A stretch of DNA of 64,000 nucleotides, taken from contig JODX01000013.1 of the NCBI GenBank assembly GCA_000719105.1, forward strand, positions 1 to 64,000, read 5' to 3'. The DNA comes from Streptomyces sclerotialus (lineage in GTDB: Bacteria > Actinomycetota > Actinomycetes > Streptomycetales > Streptomycetaceae). The notes under the pieces were generated by a model. That model was given only the letters and a program-made list of their open reading frames with translations, had not been told where the DNA came from and did not search any database. A program made the position numbers and the translations under genes. Positions 19,372 to 27,829 of the stretch are shown here, piece by piece; within the stretch, counting starts at the first letter, position 1; every line of letters starts with the position of its first letter.

Positions 19372-19420
19372 ACCGGGGTACGCGCCTTCTGCACGGGGGC
19401 GCGTACCCCGGTTCCCTTTT
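19372..19420 (+). terminator. pyrG intrinsic terminator
   Basis: Perfect 15-bp stem (19372-19386 with 19398-19412), 11-base loop, then TCCCTTTT. It lies 28 bases after the pyrG stop and ends 21 bases before the ATG of the Nudix gene, so the Nudix promoter must overlap it or some read-through is used. Confidence 0.85.
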
Positions 19421-19441
19421 GCACGGCTGGAAGGACAGGGC

Positions 19442-20068
19442 ATGACCATCAAGGACACCGCCGAGGAGTGGGAGATCCGGGCGACCGACACGCCGTTCAC
19501 GGGCAACAAGACGTCCGTGCGCACCGACGACGTGGTCATGCCCGACGGCTCGGTCGCCCGCCGCGACTACCAGGTCCACCCCGGCTCCGTGGCCGTCCTC
19601 GCCCTCGACGACGAGGACCGGGTCATCGTCATCCGCCAGTACCGTCACCCGGTGCGCCAGAAGCTGTGGGAGATCCCCGCCGGGCTCCTGGACGTCCCCG
19701 GCGAGAACCCGCTGCACGCCGCCCAGCGCGAGCTGTACGAGGAGGCGCACGTCAAGGCGGAGGACTGGCGGGTCCTGACCGACGTCTACACCACGCCCGG
19801 CGGCTGCGACGAGGCCGTACGGATCTTCCTCGCCCGCGATCTCTCCGCGGTCGAGGGGGAGCGGTTCCTCGTCGAGCACGAGGAGGCCGACATGGAGCTG
19901 GAGCGGGTGCCCGTCGACGAGCTCGTACGGGGCGTCCTGGCCGGAGAGCTGCACAACAACTGCCTGGTGGTGGGCGTGCTGTCGCTGGTCGCCGCGCGCA
20001 GCGGGGACGGGCTCGAGGCGCTGCGCCCGGCGCAGGCGCCGTGGCCTGCGCGGCCGTTCGAGGCCTGA
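19442..20068 (+). CDS. Nudix hydrolase, ADP-ribose pyrophosphatase type
   Basis: 208 aa; ATG with AAGGACAGGG just upstream. The Nudix box is GLLDVPGENPLHAAQRELYE followed by EAHV (~81-104). The REUxEE core is intact, but the usual final Gly is His. The upstream YQVHPGSVAVLALDDEDRVI and RQYRHPVRQKLWEIPAG blocks are typical of the ADP-ribose pyrophosphatase subfamily. It should hydrolyse ADP-ribose to AMP and ribose-5-phosphate in the cytoplasm, limiting free ADP-ribose. A second ADP-ribose-linked locus lies at 29-31 kb. Confidence 0.92.
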   Translation: MTIKDTAEEWEIRATDTPFTGNKTSVRTDDVVMPDGSVARRDYQVHPGSVAVLALDDEDRVIVIRQYRHPVRQKLWEIPAGLLDVPGENPLHAAQRELYEEAHVKAEDWRVLTDVYTTPGGCDEAVRIFLARDLSAVEGERFLVEHEEADMELERVPVDELVRGVLAGELHNNCLVVGVLSLVAARSGDGLEALRPAQAPWPARPFEA

Positions 20069-20370
20069 GCGCTCCGCTTGGAGTTCGGGTCCGGTTCGCT
20101 CGGCTGCGGGTTCGTCGTGGCCGGTCGCGCAGTTCCCCGCGCCCCTTCGGGCGCGGGTGCCGCGTATCGCACCGGAGCCGCGTCCGATTTCGCCACTTTC
20201 CGAGGTTTCTCTCCTCCGTGTCGCCGCCGGTCCTACGATCGGCTGATCCGATCGGGGGACTCGTCCGCCGTGCTCCGCCGGGATCGTCGCAAAGCGTGAA
20301 CTAGGCTCTGGAAACGCCCGGACCGGAGTCCCGGCGGGCTTGCACGTGCAGTGGGACGGGAGCGTGACCC
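20069..20370. other. Intergenic region with an abundant Streptomyces repeat
   Basis: About 300 bases between the Nudix gene and the STAND/TPR gene. It contains the repeat described at 20112-20157. The AT-richer segment 20160-20310 ends with TGAACTAGGCTCT (20298-20310), whose TAGGCT could be a -10 hexamer for the downstream gene. No ORF with coding character is present. Confidence 0.45.
20112..20157 (+). repeat. Abundant Streptomyces intergenic repeat with hairpin
   Basis: The segment contains CGCGCAGTTCCCCGCGCCCC, a sequence I recognise as one of the most frequent intergenic repeats of Streptomyces genomes (recall, not a search). It folds into a perfect 9-bp stem, 20136-20144 with 20149-20157, around a CTTC loop. 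Placed 40-90 bases after the Nudix stop, it probably serves as that gene's transcription terminator. Confidence 0.75.
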
Positions 20371-22506
20371 GTGACGGATCAGGCGGTCGACACGTCGAGC
20401 ACCGAGAGGGCCGGGAGCCGGCGGCCTCCGGCCGACCCGGACGCCGTCACACAGCACCGCTTCCTCGGCCGGACACGGGAGTTGAAGGAACTCCGCGCCG
20501 ACATCGAGCGGACGGGACTCGACACCCTCTCCGGCCGGAAGGCGCCCCGCGCGCGCGTGCTCCTCATCGCGGGCCGGCCCGGCTCCGGCCGCACCGCGCT
20601 CGCCGGGGAACTCGTCCGGCAGGTGGCCGACCGCTACCCCGACGGCGTGCTCCGCGCGCGGCTGACCGAGCCCGGCGGCATCCCCGTACCGACCGAGCGC
20701 ACCGCGCGTGACCTGCTCACCGCGCTCGGACTGCCCACGCCGGCCGGCGCCGGCGAGGACGAGCTCTCGGCCGCCCTCCGCGAGGCACTGGCCGACCGCC
20801 GGGCGCTGCTGCTGCTCGACGACGCGGCCGACGCCGCACAGGTCGACGCGCTGCTCCCGGACACCCCTGAATGCCTGGTCGTCGCGGTCTCCGGCGGGCC
20901 GCTGACCGGTATCGCCGACGTCCGCCCGTGCACCCTGGGCGGCCTGGACACCAAGTCGGCGCTGGAACTGCTCACCCGCTTCACCGGGTCCGTGCGGATC
21001 ACCGTGGACCCGTGTGCCGCTGAGGGACTGGTCGAGGAGTGCGGGGCCCAGCCCGCCGTGCTGATGCTGGCCGGGGGCTGGCTCGCGGCGCACCCCAAGG
21101 CCGCCGTCGCCGACCTGGCCAGGCACTTGCGCGCACAGGACGCGGAAGGGTCACCGCTGGTGCGGGTGGTGCGGCTCTCCCACGACTCGCTGCCCGCTTC
21201 CACCGCCCGGATGCTGCGGCTGCTGTCGCTCGTCCCGGCGGGCCTGGTCGACCCGCACACCGCCTCGGGACTGGCCGGCTGCTCGGTGGAGGCGGCCCGG
21301 AAGGCGCTGGACGACCTGGTGGAGCTCGGGTTCCTGCACGCCGTCGGCTCGCCGCTGCCGCAGTACGAGGTCCCCGGCTGTCTGCTGCCCCTGCTGCGCC
21401 CCCTTGCCGAGACCCATGAGCGCCCGGCCGAGCTCCAGCTGGCCCGCGCCCGGATGCTGGAGCGGACGCTGCGGCTGCTGCAGTCCTGCCGGGCCATCAC
21501 CGAGACCGACAGCGTCCAGGCCCGCGAGAAGCTCCTCGGCATGCCGCGCGCGCTGCGCTTTCCCTCCCCGCGGGCGGCCGAGGAGTGGCTGCGCGTACGG
21601 CGGCCCGCGCTGCTGGCGGCGGCCCGGCTCGCGGTGTCCGACGGCGAGCTGGACACCCTCGCCCGGCGCCTGATGTCCCAGCTCGTGCGGGCGATGGTCG
21701 CCCACTTCGGCACCCAGGCCGCCGCGCCCGACCTGTACGGCGTCCACCAGCTCGTCCTCGACGTCGCCGAGCGCCGGAACCTGCCCCGCGAGAAGGCCGC
21801 CGCCCTGCTGAACCTCGCCGACCTGGATGCCCGCACCGGCCGTACCGCCGAGGCGCTCGGCCGCTACCGGGCCGCACTGGACGCCGGACGGGAGGCGAAC
21901 GACCCGTATGCGACCGGCCGCGCGATGGAGTCGATCGGCGGCGCCCACCAGGAGCTCGGGGACTACGACCGGGCCGCAGACTGGTACGGGCGGGCACTCG
22001 CCCAGCGGCTCGCGCGCGGGGAGCGTGCCGACGCGGCCCGGCTCCACGGCCGTATCGCGACCGCGCACACCTACGCCGGGCGGTACGGGGAGGCGCTGCG
22101 CAACTGGCGGTCGGCCCTGGCCGGTTACCGCAGGATCGACGATGTGGCCGGTCAGGCGCGGGCGCTGAGCGAGACGGCGCGCGTGCAGGAGTACGCGGGG
22201 CGGCCCGAGGAGGCGCTGGAGACCTGCCAGGAGGCCGTGGAGTGGGCGCGCCGCGCCGAGGACTCCCGGCTCCAGGCCGCACTGCACCTGAGGCTCGCGG
22301 ACACGCTCGACCGGCTCGGGGACCCGGCGGCGGCCCGGCTGCACCGGGGCGCGGCCGAGCGCATGCTGGGAGAAGAACTCCATGACAGCCGTGACAGCCA
22401 TGACGGCGAGGACGGCGGAAACGGCGAGGACGGCGGAGACGGCGAGATCGCTATGGAACAAGGAGCTAACGCCTACGAAATCCGCAGCGCCTCCGGCCAA
22501 AATTGA
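20371..22506 (+). CDS. STAND-type ATPase with C-terminal TPR repeats
   Basis: 711 aa from GTG. HRFLGRTRELKELRADIERT (~30) opens an AAA/NB-ARC-like module with Walker A IAGRPGSGRTAL (~66) and Walker B-like RALLLLDDAADAAQ (~147). A winged-helix-like region (~265-340) leads into TPR units (~470-675), such as LNLADLDARTGRTAEALGRY and GGAHQELGDYDRAADWYGRA. The tail is acidic with repeated DSHDGEDGG. It resembles the ATPase-TPR half of AfsR/SARP-type regulators without the DNA-binding domain. A role as a signalling scaffold is inferred. No partner is evident; it precedes ald by 175 bases. Confidence 0.85.
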   Translation: MTDQAVDTSSTERAGSRRPPADPDAVTQHRFLGRTRELKELRADIERTGLDTLSGRKAPRARVLLIAGRPGSGRTALAGELVRQVADRYPDGVLRARLTEPGGIPVPTERTARDLLTALGLPTPAGAGEDELSAALREALADRRALLLLDDAADAAQVDALLPDTPECLVVAVSGGPLTGIADVRPCTLGGLDTKSALELLTRFTGSVRITVDPCAAEGLVEECGAQPAVLMLAGGWLAAHPKAAVADLARHLRAQDAEGSPLVRVVRLSHDSLPASTARMLRLLSLVPAGLVDPHTASGLAGCSVEAARKALDDLVELGFLHAVGSPLPQYEVPGCLLPLLRPLAETHERPAELQLARARMLERTLRLLQSCRAITETDSVQAREKLLGMPRALRFPSPRAAEEWLRVRRPALLAAARLAVSDGELDTLARRLMSQLVRAMVAHFGTQAAAPDLYGVHQLVLDVAERRNLPREKAAALLNLADLDARTGRTAEALGRYRAALDAGREANDPYATGRAMESIGGAHQELGDYDRAADWYGRALAQRLARGERADAARLHGRIATAHTYAGRYGEALRNWRSALAGYRRIDDVAGQARALSETARVQEYAGRPEEALETCQEAVEWARRAEDSRLQAALHLRLADTLDRLGDPAAARLHRGAAERMLGEELHDSRDSHDGEDGGNGEDGGDGEIAMEQGANAYEIRSASGQN

Positions 22507-22681
22507 TGCTTTGGAAGGCTAGACAGCGGAGAGACCTTCATTAGACTGGGTCCGCCGCCGGTTCTCCCGCGGTGTTTCCCGGTGCGCTCCTATGCGTACG
22601 GGTATGTCTGCATCGTCGGCATGTGACGCCTGGGCGCGCGTGTGCCGGCACACCCCTTACGAGCCAAGGACCGTGATCCAC

Positions 22682-23797
22682 GTGAAGGTCGGCATCCCCC
22701 GCGAGGTCAAGAACAACGAGTTCCGGGTGGCCATCACCCCCGCCGGTGTGCATGAGCTGGTGCGCCACGGCCACCAGGTCGTCATCGAGCGGGGCGCCGG
22801 TACCGGCTCCTCGATCACGGACGACGAGTACGTCGGCGCCGGCGCCAAGATCCTGGAGACGGCGGACGAGGTGTGGGCCACCGCCGACCTGCTGCTGAAG
22901 GTCAAGGAGCCCGTCGCCGAGGAGTACCACCGCCTGCGCAAGGACCAGACGCTCTTCACCTACCTGCACCTGGCCGCATCCCGGGAGTGCACGGACGCGC
23001 TGCTCGACTCCGGCACCACGGCGATCGCGTACGAGACCGTCGAGCTGCCGAACCGGGCGCTGCCGCTGCTCGCCCCCATGTCCGAGGTCGCGGGCCGGCT
23101 GGCCCCGCAGGTCGGCGCGTACCACCTGATGCGCGCGAGCGGCGGCCGCGGTGTGCTGCCCGGCGGTGTCCCGGGCGTGGTGGCGGGCAGGGCCGTCGTC
23201 ATCGGCGGCGGCGTCTCCGGCTGGAACGCCGCGCAGATCGCCATCGGCATGGGCTTCCACGTGACCCTGCTCGACAAGGACATCAACAAGCTGCGCGAGG
23301 CGGACAAGATCTTCGGCACGAAGATCCAGACCGTCGTCTCCAACGCCTTCGAGCTCGAGCGGGCCTGCCTCGAGGCCGACCTCGTCATCGGCGCCGTCCT
23401 CATCCCGGGCGCCAAGGCGCCGAAGCTGGTCACCAACGAGCTGGTGTCGCGGATGAAGCCGGGAAGTGTCCTTGTCGACATCGCGATCGACCAGGGCGGC
23501 TGCTTCGAGGACTCGGCGCCCACCACGCACGCCGAGCCGACCTTCCCGGTCCACGGGTCGGTGTTCTACTGCGTCGCCAACATGCCGGGTGCCGTGCCGA
23601 ACACCTCTACGTACGCCCTTACCAACGCCACGCTGCCGTACATCGTGGAACTGGCGAACCGCGGCTGGGCCGAGGCCCTGCGCCGCGACCCCGCGCTGGC
23701 CAAGGGCCTCAACACCCATGACGGCAAGGTGGTTTACAAGGAGGTCGCCGAGGCGCACGGCCTCGAGCACGTGGAGCTCGACTCCCTGCTCGGCTAG
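22682..23797 (+). CDS. ald: Alanine dehydrogenase
   Basis: 371 aa. GTG 22682 is chosen because AAGGA (22666-22670) lies 11 bases upstream and the protein then begins at the family N-terminus VGIPREVKNNEFRVA; GTG 22673 is too close to that site. Catalytic regions are LLKVKEP (~72) and LFTYLHLAA (~91). The NAD fold has VVIGGGVSGWNAAQIAIGMG (~172), and VLVDIAIDQGGCFEDS (~261) is conserved. It catalyses reversible deamination of L-alanine to pyruvate and ammonia. A 13-bp hairpin at 23879 ends the unit. Confidence 0.96.
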   Translation: MKVGIPREVKNNEFRVAITPAGVHELVRHGHQVVIERGAGTGSSITDDEYVGAGAKILETADEVWATADLLLKVKEPVAEEYHRLRKDQTLFTYLHLAASRECTDALLDSGTTAIAYETVELPNRALPLLAPMSEVAGRLAPQVGAYHLMRASGGRGVLPGGVPGVVAGRAVVIGGGVSGWNAAQIAIGMGFHVTLLDKDINKLREADKIFGTKIQTVVSNAFELERACLEADLVIGAVLIPGAKAPKLVTNELVSRMKPGSVLVDIAIDQGGCFEDSAPTTHAEPTFPVHGSVFYCVANMPGAVPNTSTYALTNATLPYIVELANRGWAEALRRDPALAKGLNTHDGKVVYKEVAEAHGLEHVELDSLLG

Positions 23798-24170
23798 CCG
23801 CACGGCCGACGGGCCGGCCGCCGGACTCGCCGGGGCCACAAGGCGATACGTCAACACAACGCGTCAACGTCGCGCACCCGGCCGGACCTTGCCCGACAAG
23901 GTCCGGCCGAATGTGTGTATGTTCACTGAACGGACCCCGGTCAACTCGCCTCGAACGTAACTCTTCAACCCTTTCGCGCAACGGTGAAACCTGCCATGCG
24001 ACGGCCGTACGCCCTTGACAGGGGGTTGTTTCAATGCCGACACATCGGGCCGGGTCCGGCGGATTGTGTTGCTGCGAACCGCCGACACGCCATAGAGTCG
24101 CCAACCGTCGGCATGGTGCCACGCTGACCTATCTAGAAGTTTCCTGGTCACCAAGGAGGTAAGACGACTT
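23798..24170. other. Intergenic region ald to parA-like gene
   Basis: About 370 bases. It holds the ald terminator hairpin (23879-23909), then an AT-richer stretch, 23910-24150, containing the likely promoter of the parA-like gene. TTGACAGG at 24014-24021 could be a -35 element, and a perfect AAGGAGGT Shine-Dalgarno lies at 24153-24160. A ParB-box (parS, GTTTCACGTGAAAC-like) was looked for and not seen. Confidence 0.45.
23879..23909 (+). terminator. ald terminator hairpin
   Basis: Perfect 13-bp inverted repeat (23879-23891 with 23897-23909), loop CCCGA, about 80 bases after the ald stop. No T-run follows, which is common for terminators in this genus. Confidence 0.75.
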
Positions 24171-25349
24171 GTGAATGAGTCGACATTTACTCCCGGGGGT
24201 GGTCAACCAGGAACGCCTGCGCAGGGTCATCGGCCCACGGGGCTTCAGGCTGTCGGCTCCGTCGCTGTGCGCACCTTCGCAGCCCACCAGGGTCACCAAA
24301 CACCAGGGGTGACTCAGCCAGCACACCAGAGCATGGATGGCCATCACGTGAACGCCATGGCCGGCGACGGAAGTGGCGAGCTCCGCGACCACTTCGCCGA
24401 CTACGACGAACTGCCCGAGGGACACTTCTACGACCCCGACGCCGAGTACGAGCCCGATCCGGAGTACGCGGCCACGCTCGCGCCCGACGCGGCCCGCCAG
24501 CGCCGTGAGCGCATCGGCCCCACGGGGCGCCCGCTGCCGTACTTCCCGATCCCGGGGCCGCTGACCGATCACGGCCCCGCGAAGATCATCGCGATGTGCA
24601 ACCAGAAGGGCGGCGTCGGCAAGACGACGTCGACCATCAACCTGGGTGCCGCGCTCGCCGAGTACGGGCGGCGGGTGCTGCTGGTCGACTTCGACCCGCA
24701 GGGCGCGCTCTCGGTCGGCCTGGGCGTCAACCCGATGGAGCTCGACCTGACCGTCTACAACCTGCTCATGGAGCGGGGCATGGCGGCCGACGAGGTGCTC
24801 CTGAAGACCGCGGTCCCCAACATGGACCTGCTGCCCAGCAACATCGACCTGTCCGCCGCCGAGGTCCAGCTGGTGAGCGAGGTCGCGCGCGAGTCGACGC
24901 TGCAGCGCGCCCTGAAGCCGCTGATGGCCGACTACGACTACATCGTGATCGACTGCCAGCCCTCGCTCGGCCTGCTCACGGTGAACGCCCTGACCGCGGC
25001 CCACAAGGTGATCGTGCCGCTGGAGTGCGAGTTCTTCGCCCTGCGTGGTGTGGCGCTGCTCACCGAGACCATCGAGAAGGTCCAGGAGCGGCTCAACCCG
25101 GACCTGGAGCTGGACGGCATCCTCGCCACGATGTACGACTCGCGCACCGTGCACAGCCGTGAGGTGCTCGCGCGGGTCGTCGAGGCGTTCGACGACCACG
25201 TCTACCACACGGTCATCGGGCGCACGGTCCGCTTCCCGGAGACCACGGTCGCCGGTGAGCCGATCACCACGTACGCCTCCAACTCCGTCGGTGCCGCCGC
25301 CTATCGCCAGCTCGCCAGGGAGGTGCTCGCCCGGTGTCACGCCGAGTGA
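24171..25349 (+). CDS. ParA/Soj-type chromosome partitioning ATPase (orphan, condensin-linked)
   Basis: 392 aa. GTG 24171 has a perfect AAGGAGGT at 24153-24160. Residues 1-140 are a disordered, acidic extension (DYDELPEGHFYDPDAEYEPD). The ParA ATPase domain begins at IIAMCNQKGGVGKTTSTINL (~140), a deviant Walker A with both Lys, followed by VLLVDFDPQGALS and YIVIDCQPSLGLLT. This is not the oriC-proximal parA-parB pair: no parB follows. It sits ahead of a small RHH-like gene and scpA-scpB, the kleisin and accessory subunits of SMC condensin, so a role in nucleoid organisation is inferred. Confidence 0.92.
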   Translation: MNESTFTPGGGQPGTPAQGHRPTGLQAVGSVAVRTFAAHQGHQTPGVTQPAHQSMDGHHVNAMAGDGSGELRDHFADYDELPEGHFYDPDAEYEPDPEYAATLAPDAARQRRERIGPTGRPLPYFPIPGPLTDHGPAKIIAMCNQKGGVGKTTSTINLGAALAEYGRRVLLVDFDPQGALSVGLGVNPMELDLTVYNLLMERGMAADEVLLKTAVPNMDLLPSNIDLSAAEVQLVSEVARESTLQRALKPLMADYDYIVIDCQPSLGLLTVNALTAAHKVIVPLECEFFALRGVALLTETIEKVQERLNPDLELDGILATMYDSRTVHSREVLARVVEAFDDHVYHTVIGRTVRFPETTVAGEPITTYASNSVGAAAYRQLAREVLARCHAE

Positions 25350-25921
25350 GTCTGCCGGGGGCCGACGAACTCTTCCGTACGACAGGTGGGATGGCGCTCC
25401 AGGCGTCCACGCCCCGGCGCCAGGCGGGCGGCGAGCCCCGGGTGCCGGCGCCGGCGGGGGAGAGCGACGCCGGCACCGAGGACGCGCCGCCGTCGGTGCC
25501 CGCCCAGGGCGGCGACGGAGCCGAGCACGCGGCCGCGGAGGCCGAGCCGGCCGTGGCGGGCGAGTCCCGCAGCCGGGCCGCCGAGGCGGACAAGGCCACA
25601 GGGGCGGCTCCGGGCGCGGCACGCGCCTCGCGGCGGCAGCCGACGCAGGAAGGTTCTGCCGCGGGAGGCGCGGCCCGGCGCCGTGGACGCGCCGCGGCAC
25701 GCCGTCCCAGCGGGCGCGAACGGCACGACGAGAAGATCACGGTCTATGTGTCCGCCGAGGAGCTCATGGACCTCGAGCACGCCCGTCTGGTGCTCCGCGG
25801 CGAGCACGGGCTCGCGGTCGACCGGGGCCGGATCGTGCGGGAGGCGGTCGCCGTGGTGCTGGCCGACCTGGAGTCCCGGGGGGACGCGAGCATTCTCGTC
25901 CGCAGGCTGCGCGGACGGTAG
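25334..25921 (+). CDS. Hypothetical protein with possible ribbon-helix-helix C-terminus, ParA partner candidate
   Basis: 195 aa from GTG 25334, overlapping parA. GGGAGGTG ends 10 bases upstream; GTG 25346, in a GTGA overlap, is an alternative. Residues 1-125 are disordered, rich in Ala, Glu, Arg and Pro. Residues ~130-195 (HDEKITVYVSAEELMDLEHA, LVLRGEHGLAVDRGRIVREA, then VAVVLADLES) show a strand-helix-helix pattern compatible with a ribbon-helix-helix DNA-binding dimer. This arrangement, ParA followed by a small DNA-binding protein, is common in plasmid partition pairs. The function is inferred from context only. Confidence 0.75.
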   Translation: MSRRVSLPGADELFRTTGGMALQASTPRRQAGGEPRVPAPAGESDAGTEDAPPSVPAQGGDGAEHAAAEAEPAVAGESRSRAAEADKATGAAPGAARASRRQPTQEGSAAGGAARRRGRAAARRPSGRERHDEKITVYVSAEELMDLEHARLVLRGEHGLAVDRGRIVREAVAVVLADLESRGDASILVRRLRGR

Positions 25922-26003
25922 GACGGCAGGGCTGCGGCAGCAGAGGGCGGGCGGCAGCCGGGTGGTCGGCTTCCCGGGCCGCACGCGGTAGCCTGCGACG
26001 GCC

Positions 26004-27164
26004 ATGACCTCGTACGACGCGACAGCCTCCGGCGGTAACGCCGGTCGTCGGCGTGCGCTGGGCCGGGGGCCCGGGGCTGCGGCTCCGGGTGCGCCCCCGC
26101 TCCCGCTCCCGGACCCGCCCGGGCCGTCTGCGCCGCCCGCGCCGCCCGTGCCGCCTCCGGCGGAGGACGGTGCCGCGGGCTCGGCAGGCGGGCCGGTGGA
26201 GCGGCCTTCGCACCCGCCCGGCCCGGGCCCGGGGCAGGCCCCGGAGCCGAGTCCCGAGCCCGCAGCGCCCGCGCCCGCAGCGCCCGAGGCGGGAGCGTGC
26301 GAGGTGCAGCCGGGGGCACAGGCGTCGTCCGGGGACGGCGTCTTCAAGGTGCGGCTCGCCAACTTCGAGGGACCCTTCGACCTGCTGCTCCAGCTGATCT
26401 CCAAGCACAGGCTGGACGTCACCGAGGTCGCGCTGTCGAAGGTGACCGACGAGTTCATGGCGCACATCAGGGCCATGGGGCCGGACTGGGACCTGGACCA
26501 GACGACCGAGTTCCTGGTCGTGGCGGCCACGCTGCTCGATCTCAAGGCCGCGCGGCTGCTGCCCGCCGCCGAGGTGGAGGACGAGGCCGACCTCGCGCTG
26601 CTGGAGGCCCGGGACCTGCTGTTCGCCCGGCTGCTCCAGTACCGCGCGTACAAACAGATCGCCGAGATCTTCAACGGGCGGCTGGAGGACGAGGCCCGGC
26701 GGTACCCGCGTACCGTCGGACTCGAACCGCACCACGCGGAGCTGCTGCCCGAGGTCGTCATCACCATCGGCGCGTCAGGCTTCGCACAGCTCGCGGTGAA
26801 GGCGATGCAGCCGAAGCCGAAGCCGCAGGTGTACGTGGACCACATCCACGCGCCGCTGGTCAGCGTGCAGGAGCAGGCCGAGGTCGTCGTGGCGCGGCTC
26901 AGGGAGCTCGGTGAGGCGAGCTTCCGGGTGCTGGTCGAGGACACCGACGACACGCTGACCGTCGTGGCGCGGTTCCTGGCGCTGCTGGAGCTGTACCGCG
27001 AGAAGGCCGTCGCGCTGGAGCAGGAGGCCGCCCTCGGCGAGCTGCTGGTGCGCTGGACCGGCGGGGACGCGGACGGGGACGGGGCGCCGATGGTCACGGA
27101 CGAGTTCGACCGGCCGCCCGAGGAGCGCAGGGAGCGCGAGGACCGCGAGGAGGAGAAGGCGTGA
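26004..27164 (+). CDS. scpA: Segregation and condensation protein A (kleisin)
   Basis: 386 aa from ATG. A Pro/Ala/Gly-rich extension (~1-110) precedes the ScpA core. The core starts FKVRLANFEGPFDLLLQLIS (~115), continues RLDVTEVALSKVTDEFMAHI, and has the winged-helix end region (~300-350). The protein is the kleisin bridging the SMC heads with ScpB in chromosome condensation. The N-terminal extension is longer than in Bacillus and is a Streptomyces trait. The stop overlaps the scpB start (GTGA). Confidence 0.94.
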   Translation: MTSYDATASGGNAGRRRALGRGPGAAAPGAPPLPLPDPPGPSAPPAPPVPPPAEDGAAGSAGGPVERPSHPPGPGPGQAPEPSPEPAAPAPAAPEAGACEVQPGAQASSGDGVFKVRLANFEGPFDLLLQLISKHRLDVTEVALSKVTDEFMAHIRAMGPDWDLDQTTEFLVVAATLLDLKAARLLPAAEVEDEADLALLEARDLLFARLLQYRAYKQIAEIFNGRLEDEARRYPRTVGLEPHHAELLPEVVITIGASGFAQLAVKAMQPKPKPQVYVDHIHAPLVSVQEQAEVVVARLRELGEASFRVLVEDTDDTLTVVARFLALLELYREKAVALEQEAALGELLVRWTGGDADGDGAPMVTDEFDRPPEERREREDREEEKA

Positions 27165-27829
27165 GCGAGGAGATCAGCGAGGTGCCGGTGGGTCCCGGTC
27201 CGGGGACCGTCGCCGCACTCGATCTCAAGCCCGCCCTGGAGGCCGTCCTCATGGTCGTGGACGAGCCCGCCGGCGAGGAACACCTCGCGCGCATCCTGGA
27301 ACGGCCCCGGCGGCAGGTCGCCGACGCGCTGCGGGAGCTGGCCGACGAGTACACCGTGCAGCGCCGCGGGTTCGAACTGCGGCTCGTGGCCGGGGGGTGG
27401 CGGTTCTACACCCGGCCGGCGTACGCGGCCGCCGTCGAGCGGTTCGTGCTCGACGGGCAGCAGGCCCGGCTCACCCAGGCCGCGCTGGAGACGCTGGCCG
27501 TGGTCGCGTACCGGCAGCCGGTGAGCCGCAGCCGGGTCTCGGCCGTACGAGGGGTCAACTGCGACGGGGTCATGCGCACCCTTCTCCAGCGCGGTCTGAT
27601 CGAGGAGGCGGGCACGGAACCCGAAACAGGTGCGATCCTGTACAGGACGACGAACTACTTCCTGGAGCGGATGGGCCTGCGCGGCCTGGACGAGCTCCCG
27701 GAGCTCGCGCCCTTCCTCCCGGAGGCGGAGGCGATCGAGGCCGAGACCCAGGAGGGCGTACCGTCGTTCGATCCGGACGCACCGGACACAGACGACGATC
27801 ACCCGACGAAGACGACGACGGAACTTTGA
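27161..27829 (+). CDS. scpB: Segregation and condensation protein B
   Basis: 222 aa from GTG, translationally coupled to scpA. ScpB winged-helix motifs are DLKPALEAVLMVVDEPAGEE (~17), GFELRLVAGGWRFYTRPAYA (~68), and RLTQAALETLAVVAYRQPVS with RSRVSAVRGVNCDGVMRTLL (~105-145). It is the accessory subunit of the SMC-ScpAB complex. The Asp/Glu-rich tail (DPDAPDTDDD) is non-conserved. The stop overlaps the ATG of rluB (TGATG). Confidence 0.94.
   Translation: MSEEISEVPVGPGPGTVAALDLKPALEAVLMVVDEPAGEEHLARILERPRRQVADALRELADEYTVQRRGFELRLVAGGWRFYTRPAYAAAVERFVLDGQQARLTQAALETLAVVAYRQPVSRSRVSAVRGVNCDGVMRTLLQRGLIEEAGTEPETGAILYRTTNYFLERMGLRGLDELPELAPFLPEAEAIEAETQEGVPSFDPDAPDTDDDHPTKTTTEL

Noticed and set aside
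23798..24170. parS site near the parA-like gene
   Set aside because: No GTTTCACGTGAAAC-like 14-mer is present, and no parB gene follows.
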